DNA from: Wohlfahrtiimonas sp. G9077
GTDB taxonomy: Bacteria; Pseudomonadota; Gammaproteobacteria; Cardiobacteriales; Wohlfahrtiimonadaceae
Assembly: GCF_002252155.1 (NCBI RefSeq)
Contig: NZ_NEFD01000002.1
Location: forward strand, 1 to 64,000
DNA: 64,000 nt
Reading direction: 5' to 3'
Shown: positions 61,069-64,000 of the stretch, piece by piece
Numbering within the stretch: position 1 is the stretch's first letter
How the letters are laid out: every line of letters starts with the position of its first letter
The notes under the pieces: generated by a model
What the model saw: only the letters and a program-made list of their open reading frames with translations
What the model was told of the DNA's origin: nothing
Databases searched by the model: none
Translations under genes and position numbers: made by a program

Positions 61069-64000
61069 ATGTATTCTTTTACAGAAAAAAAGCGTATCCG
61101 TAAAGATTTTGGGAAGCAATCGAGCGTTTTAGACGTCCCATATCTTTTATCGATTCAATTAGATTCATACGAAAACTTCCTACAACAAGGTGAAAATCGT
61201 AAGAAGCGTAAAAACCAAGGCTTACAAGCTGCCTTTGAATCTATTTTCCCCATCACAACAACGAAGGCAAAAACGCCAACGTCTCCTGGCTACACTTTGA
61301 GCCTTGAGTACATGGATTATCACTTAGGTGAGCCTGAATTTGATGTGCGTGAGTGTCAGTTACGTGGTGTAACGTATTCTGCGCCTTTACGTGTGGGTAT
61401 GCGCTTACGCATTTCTGATGCTGATACAAACGCGATCAAAGAAGTTCGCGAAGCAGCCATCGACCGTTTTGGCCGTGGTGGTGTGTATTTAGGTGAGTTA
61501 CCCCTCATGACTGAAAATGGTACATTCGTCATCAACGGGACTGAGCGCGTTGTCGTATCTCAGTTGCACCGTTCTCCGGGTGTATTTTTTGATCATGACA
61601 AAGGTAAAAGCCACTCTTCAGGCAAATTATTATTCTCAGCACGTGTGATTCCTTACCGTGGCTCTTGGTTAGACTTTGAATTTGACGTGAAAGATTTATT
61701 GTACGTACGTATTGACCGTCGTCGTAAATTACACGCAACTGTATTGCTACGCGCATTAGGCTTGAGCGATACAGAAATCTTAGATACTTTCTTCGATAAA
61801 AATACATTCCTCTTCGAAGATGGCAAAATTTACTTAGAATTAATCGCAGATCGTTTACGTGGTGAAATCGCTGCCTTTGATATTGTGGTGAATGATCAGT
61901 TAATCGCTGAACGTGGCCGCCGTATCACAGCAAAACACATCCGTGAATTGACCAAAGCGGGCGTTGAAAAATTAGAAGTACCTGTTGAATACTTAATTGG
62001 CAAAGTGATCGCTGAAGACATCTTTGATGAAGATACAGGCGAAGTATTGTTGCTTGCGAACGAAGTATTGACGTATGACTTAATTGTTGAACGTTTAGCA
62101 CAGAAAAACATTAAACGCATCAATGTATTGTATACCAACGACGTGGATCGTGGTTCTTACATCTCTGATACGTTGCGTGCAGACTTGACGAAAACTCAAT
62201 TAGAAGCACAAGTCGAAATCTATCGCATGATGCGTCCTGGTGAACCACCTGCGAAAGAAGTGGCAGAAACATTGTTCCACAGCTTGTTCTTTGACATTGA
62301 TCGTTATGACTTATCTGCCGTTGGTCGCATGAAGTTTAACCGCCGTTTAAATCGCGGTACGGATGTGGGCGAAGGCACATTATCTAACCAAGACATCATC
62401 GATGTGATCAAAACATTGGTGGACATTCGTAACGGTAATGGCAATGTCGATGACGTGGATCACTTAGGTAACCGTCGTGTGCGTTGTGTGGGCGAAATGG
62501 CTGAAAACGTATTTCGTATCGGTTTAGTGCGCATCGAGCGTGCTGTAAAAGAGCGCTTATTGCTTGCAGAAGCAGAAGGCTTAACACCACACGAACTCAT
62601 CAATGCCAAGCCTGTGGCAGCGGCTATGAAAGAATTCTTTGGTTCTTCTCAGTTGTCTCAGTTCATGGATCAGAACAACCCATTGTCAGAAATTACGCAT
62701 AAACGTCGTATCTCTGCATTAGGTCCTGGTGGTTTGACGCGCGAACGCGCAGGCTTCGAAGTTCGAGACGTTCACACCACTCACTATGGTCGTGTGTGCC
62801 CAATCGAAACACCTGAAGGTCCAAACATCGGTTTGATCAACTCATTGGCATGTTATGCGCGCACCAACGAATATGGCTTCTTAGAAACGCCTTATCGTAA
62901 AGTGATCGATGGCCGCGTGACCAATGAAATCGAATACTTATCTGCTTATGAAGAGATGGAATTCGGTATCGCTCAGGCGAACGCACGTTTGACTGAAAAC
63001 GGCGAATTCAGAGATGATTTAATTGCTTCTCACGTTAACGGTGAATTCATCCTTTTAACGCGTGATCAAATCCAATACATGGACGTATCACCTCGCCAAA
63101 TCGTATCGGTTGCTGCAGCCTTGATTCCATTCCTTGAGCACGACGATGCTAACCGTGCCTTGATGGGATCGAACATGCAACGACAAGCCGTTCCAACTTT
63201 GCGTTCAGACAAACCTTTAGTGGGTACAGGGATTGAAAGCACAGTGGCACGTGACTCTGGTGTGTGTATCGTTGCTAAACGTGGTGGTATTGTGGATTAT
63301 GTGGATGCAACGCGCATCGTTGTTCGTGTGAACGAAGACGAAACCAAGCCAGGTGAAGCGGGTGTTGACATTTATAACTTAACCAAATACATGCGTTCTA
63401 ACCAAAGTACATGTATCAACCAACGTACATTGGTGCGTGTGGGTGATCGCGTATCTGCAAAAGACGTGATGGCCGATGGTCCTTCCACTGACTTAGGTGA
63501 GTTGGCATTGGGTCAAAACATCTTAGTGGCGTTCATGCCATGGAATGGTTATAACTACGAAGACTCCATCTTAATTTCTGAGCGTGTGGTGCGTGAAGAT
63601 CGTTTCACAACCATCCACATTGAAGAACTAACATGTGTGGCACGTGATACGAAGTTAGGACCTGAAGAGATCACCTCTGACATTCCAAACGTATCAGAAG
63701 CTGCATTAACAAAATTAGATGAAGCGGGTATGGCATTCATTGGTGCTGAAGTGAAAGCCGGTGACATCTTAGTGGGTAAAGTATCGCCAAAAGGTGAAAC
63801 ACAATTGACCCCTGAAGAAAAATTATTGCGCGCAATCTTTGGTGATAAAGCCTCTGATGTGAAAGATACGTCTTTACGTGTACCAACAGGTATGGATGGT
63901 ACCGTGATTGACGTTCGCGTGTTCACGCGTGATGGCATCGAAAAAGATAGCCGTACACGTGAAATCGAAGCGGCTGAATTAAAACGCATCCGTAAAGATT
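61069..64000 (+). CDS. rpoB: RNA polymerase beta subunit, 5' part
   Basis: The first 977 codons of rpoB, open to the right edge. It begins [20 protein letters not shown]. The rifampicin region reads [20 protein letters not shown] followed by [18 protein letters not shown], with the usual Asp, His and Ser at the sites of common resistance changes, so it looks rifampicin-sensitive. GAGG lies 8 nt before the ATG. The remainder of the gene and rpoC should follow outside the window. Confidence 0.99.
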   Translation, partial: MYSFTEKKRIRKDFGKQSSVLDVPYLLSIQLDSYENFLQQGENRKKRKNQGLQAAFESIFPITTTKAKTPTSPGYTLSLEYMDYHLGEPEFDVRECQLRGVTYSAPLRVGMRLRISDADTNAIKEVREAAIDRFGRGGVYLGELPLMTENGTFVINGTERVVVSQLHRSPGVFFDHDKGKSHSSGKLLFSARVIPYRGSWLDFEFDVKDLLYVRIDRRRKLHATVLLRALGLSDTEILDTFFDKNTFLFEDGKIYLELIADRLRGEIAAFDIVVNDQLIAERGRRITAKHIRELTKAGVEKLEVPVEYLIGKVIAEDIFDEDTGEVLLLANEVLTYDLIVERLAQKNIKRINVLYTNDVDRGSYISDTLRADLTKTQLEAQVEIYRMMRPGEPPAKEVAETLFHSLFFDIDRYDLSAVGRMKFNRRLNRGTDVGEGTLSNQDIIDVIKTLVDIRNGNGNVDDVDHLGNRRVRCVGEMAENVFRIGLVRIERAVKERLLLAEAEGLTPHELINAKPVAAAMKEFFGSSQLSQFMDQNNPLSEITHKRRISALGPGGLTRERAGFEVRDVHTTHYGRVCPIETPEGPNIGLINSLACYARTNEYGFLETPYRKVIDGRVTNEIEYLSAYEEMEFGIAQANARLTENGEFRDDLIASHVNGEFILLTRDQIQYMDVSPRQIVSVAAALIPFLEHDDANRALMGSNMQRQAVPTLRSDKPLVGTGIESTVARDSGVCIVAKRGGIVDYVDATRIVVRVNEDETKPGEAGVDIYNLTKYMRSNQSTCINQRTLVRVGDRVSAKDVMADGPSTDLGELALGQNILVAFMPWNGYNYEDSILISERVVREDRFTTIHIEELTCVARDTKLGPEEITSDIPNVSEAALTKLDEAGMAFIGAEVKAGDILVGKVSPKGETQLTPEEKLLRAIFGDKASDVKDTSLRVPTGMDGTVIDVRVFTRDGIEKDSRTREIEAAELKRIRKD

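Noticed and set aside
62641-62735. Possible rifampicin-resistance changes in rpoB
   Set aside because: The common resistance positions carry the usual Asp, His and Ser residues.

Overview
This 64 kb stretch is chromosome from a moderately AT-rich gammaproteobacterium. The clearest signs are the tRNA-Tyr/Gly/Thr - tuf - tRNA-Trp - secE - nusG - rplKA - rplJL - rpoB string, lolA-rarA, and proteobacterial GroESL, PrpR and PdxY. I infer a relative of the Cardiobacteriales/Wohlfahrtiimonadaceae from gene content and composition, but no marker here proves the genus.

Layout. 0-5 kb: the 3' end of a 5S rRNA gene, an HlyD/ABC-2 exporter operon with no ATPase gene, and the tRNA-hydroxylation gene trhP (yegQ). 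5-18.5 kb: a split glutarate/4-aminobutyrate module (GntR-FCD regulator, lhgO, an APC permease-gabT-gabD operon, and csiD/glaH 9 kb away). groESL with a sigma-32 promoter and a CadR/CadA metal-efflux pair lie between its parts. Three TGTTGCATGCAACA-like palindromes sit at promoters of this module. 18-26 kb: a DUF3870 gene, a sensor kinase/double-receiver pair, lolA-rarA, and a TPP-riboswitch-led tenI-thiS-thiG-thiF operon. 26-35.5 kb: a dicarboxylate transporter, prpR and a sigma-54-driven prpBCD methylcitrate operon, an MscS channel and an EIIC-like membrane protein. 35.4-37.7 kb: an esterase, a small protein resembling the N-terminal/cap part of phosphonatase, an FAH-family enzyme and a secreted EF-hand protein.

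37.9-49.9 kb is accessory DNA. It holds a two-gene unit of coiled-coil/glycine-rich membrane proteins, the last 32 codons of a cysteine desulfurase gene, a divergent methyltransferase/HNH-nuclease pair, and a 7.4 kb island between two 84-nt direct repeats ending in the 3' end of tRNA-Leu(CAA). The island carries an operon of three GTPases (two large dynamin-like, one small), a membrane-anchored charged coiled-coil protein and a YkgJ-type cysteine-cluster protein, plus a decayed IS3-family element. This GTPase operon is my best candidate for an uncharacterised system; membrane remodelling in phage defence or stress is a hypothesis from domain content.

49.9-56 kb: an amidohydrolase, pdxY overlapping a second phosphonatase-cap-like gene, sodA, an RDD protein and an L,D-transpeptidase. 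56-64 kb: the translation/transcription cluster, ending inside rpoB.

The metabolic genes form a coherent picture. CsiD hydroxylates glutarate to L-2-hydroxyglutarate and LhgO oxidises it to 2-oxoglutarate. GabT and GabD feed succinate or glutarate from 4-aminobutyrate or 5-aminovalerate. PrpBCD disposes of propionyl-CoA. This fits growth on amino acids. All assignments come from reading the sequence; no database search was run.
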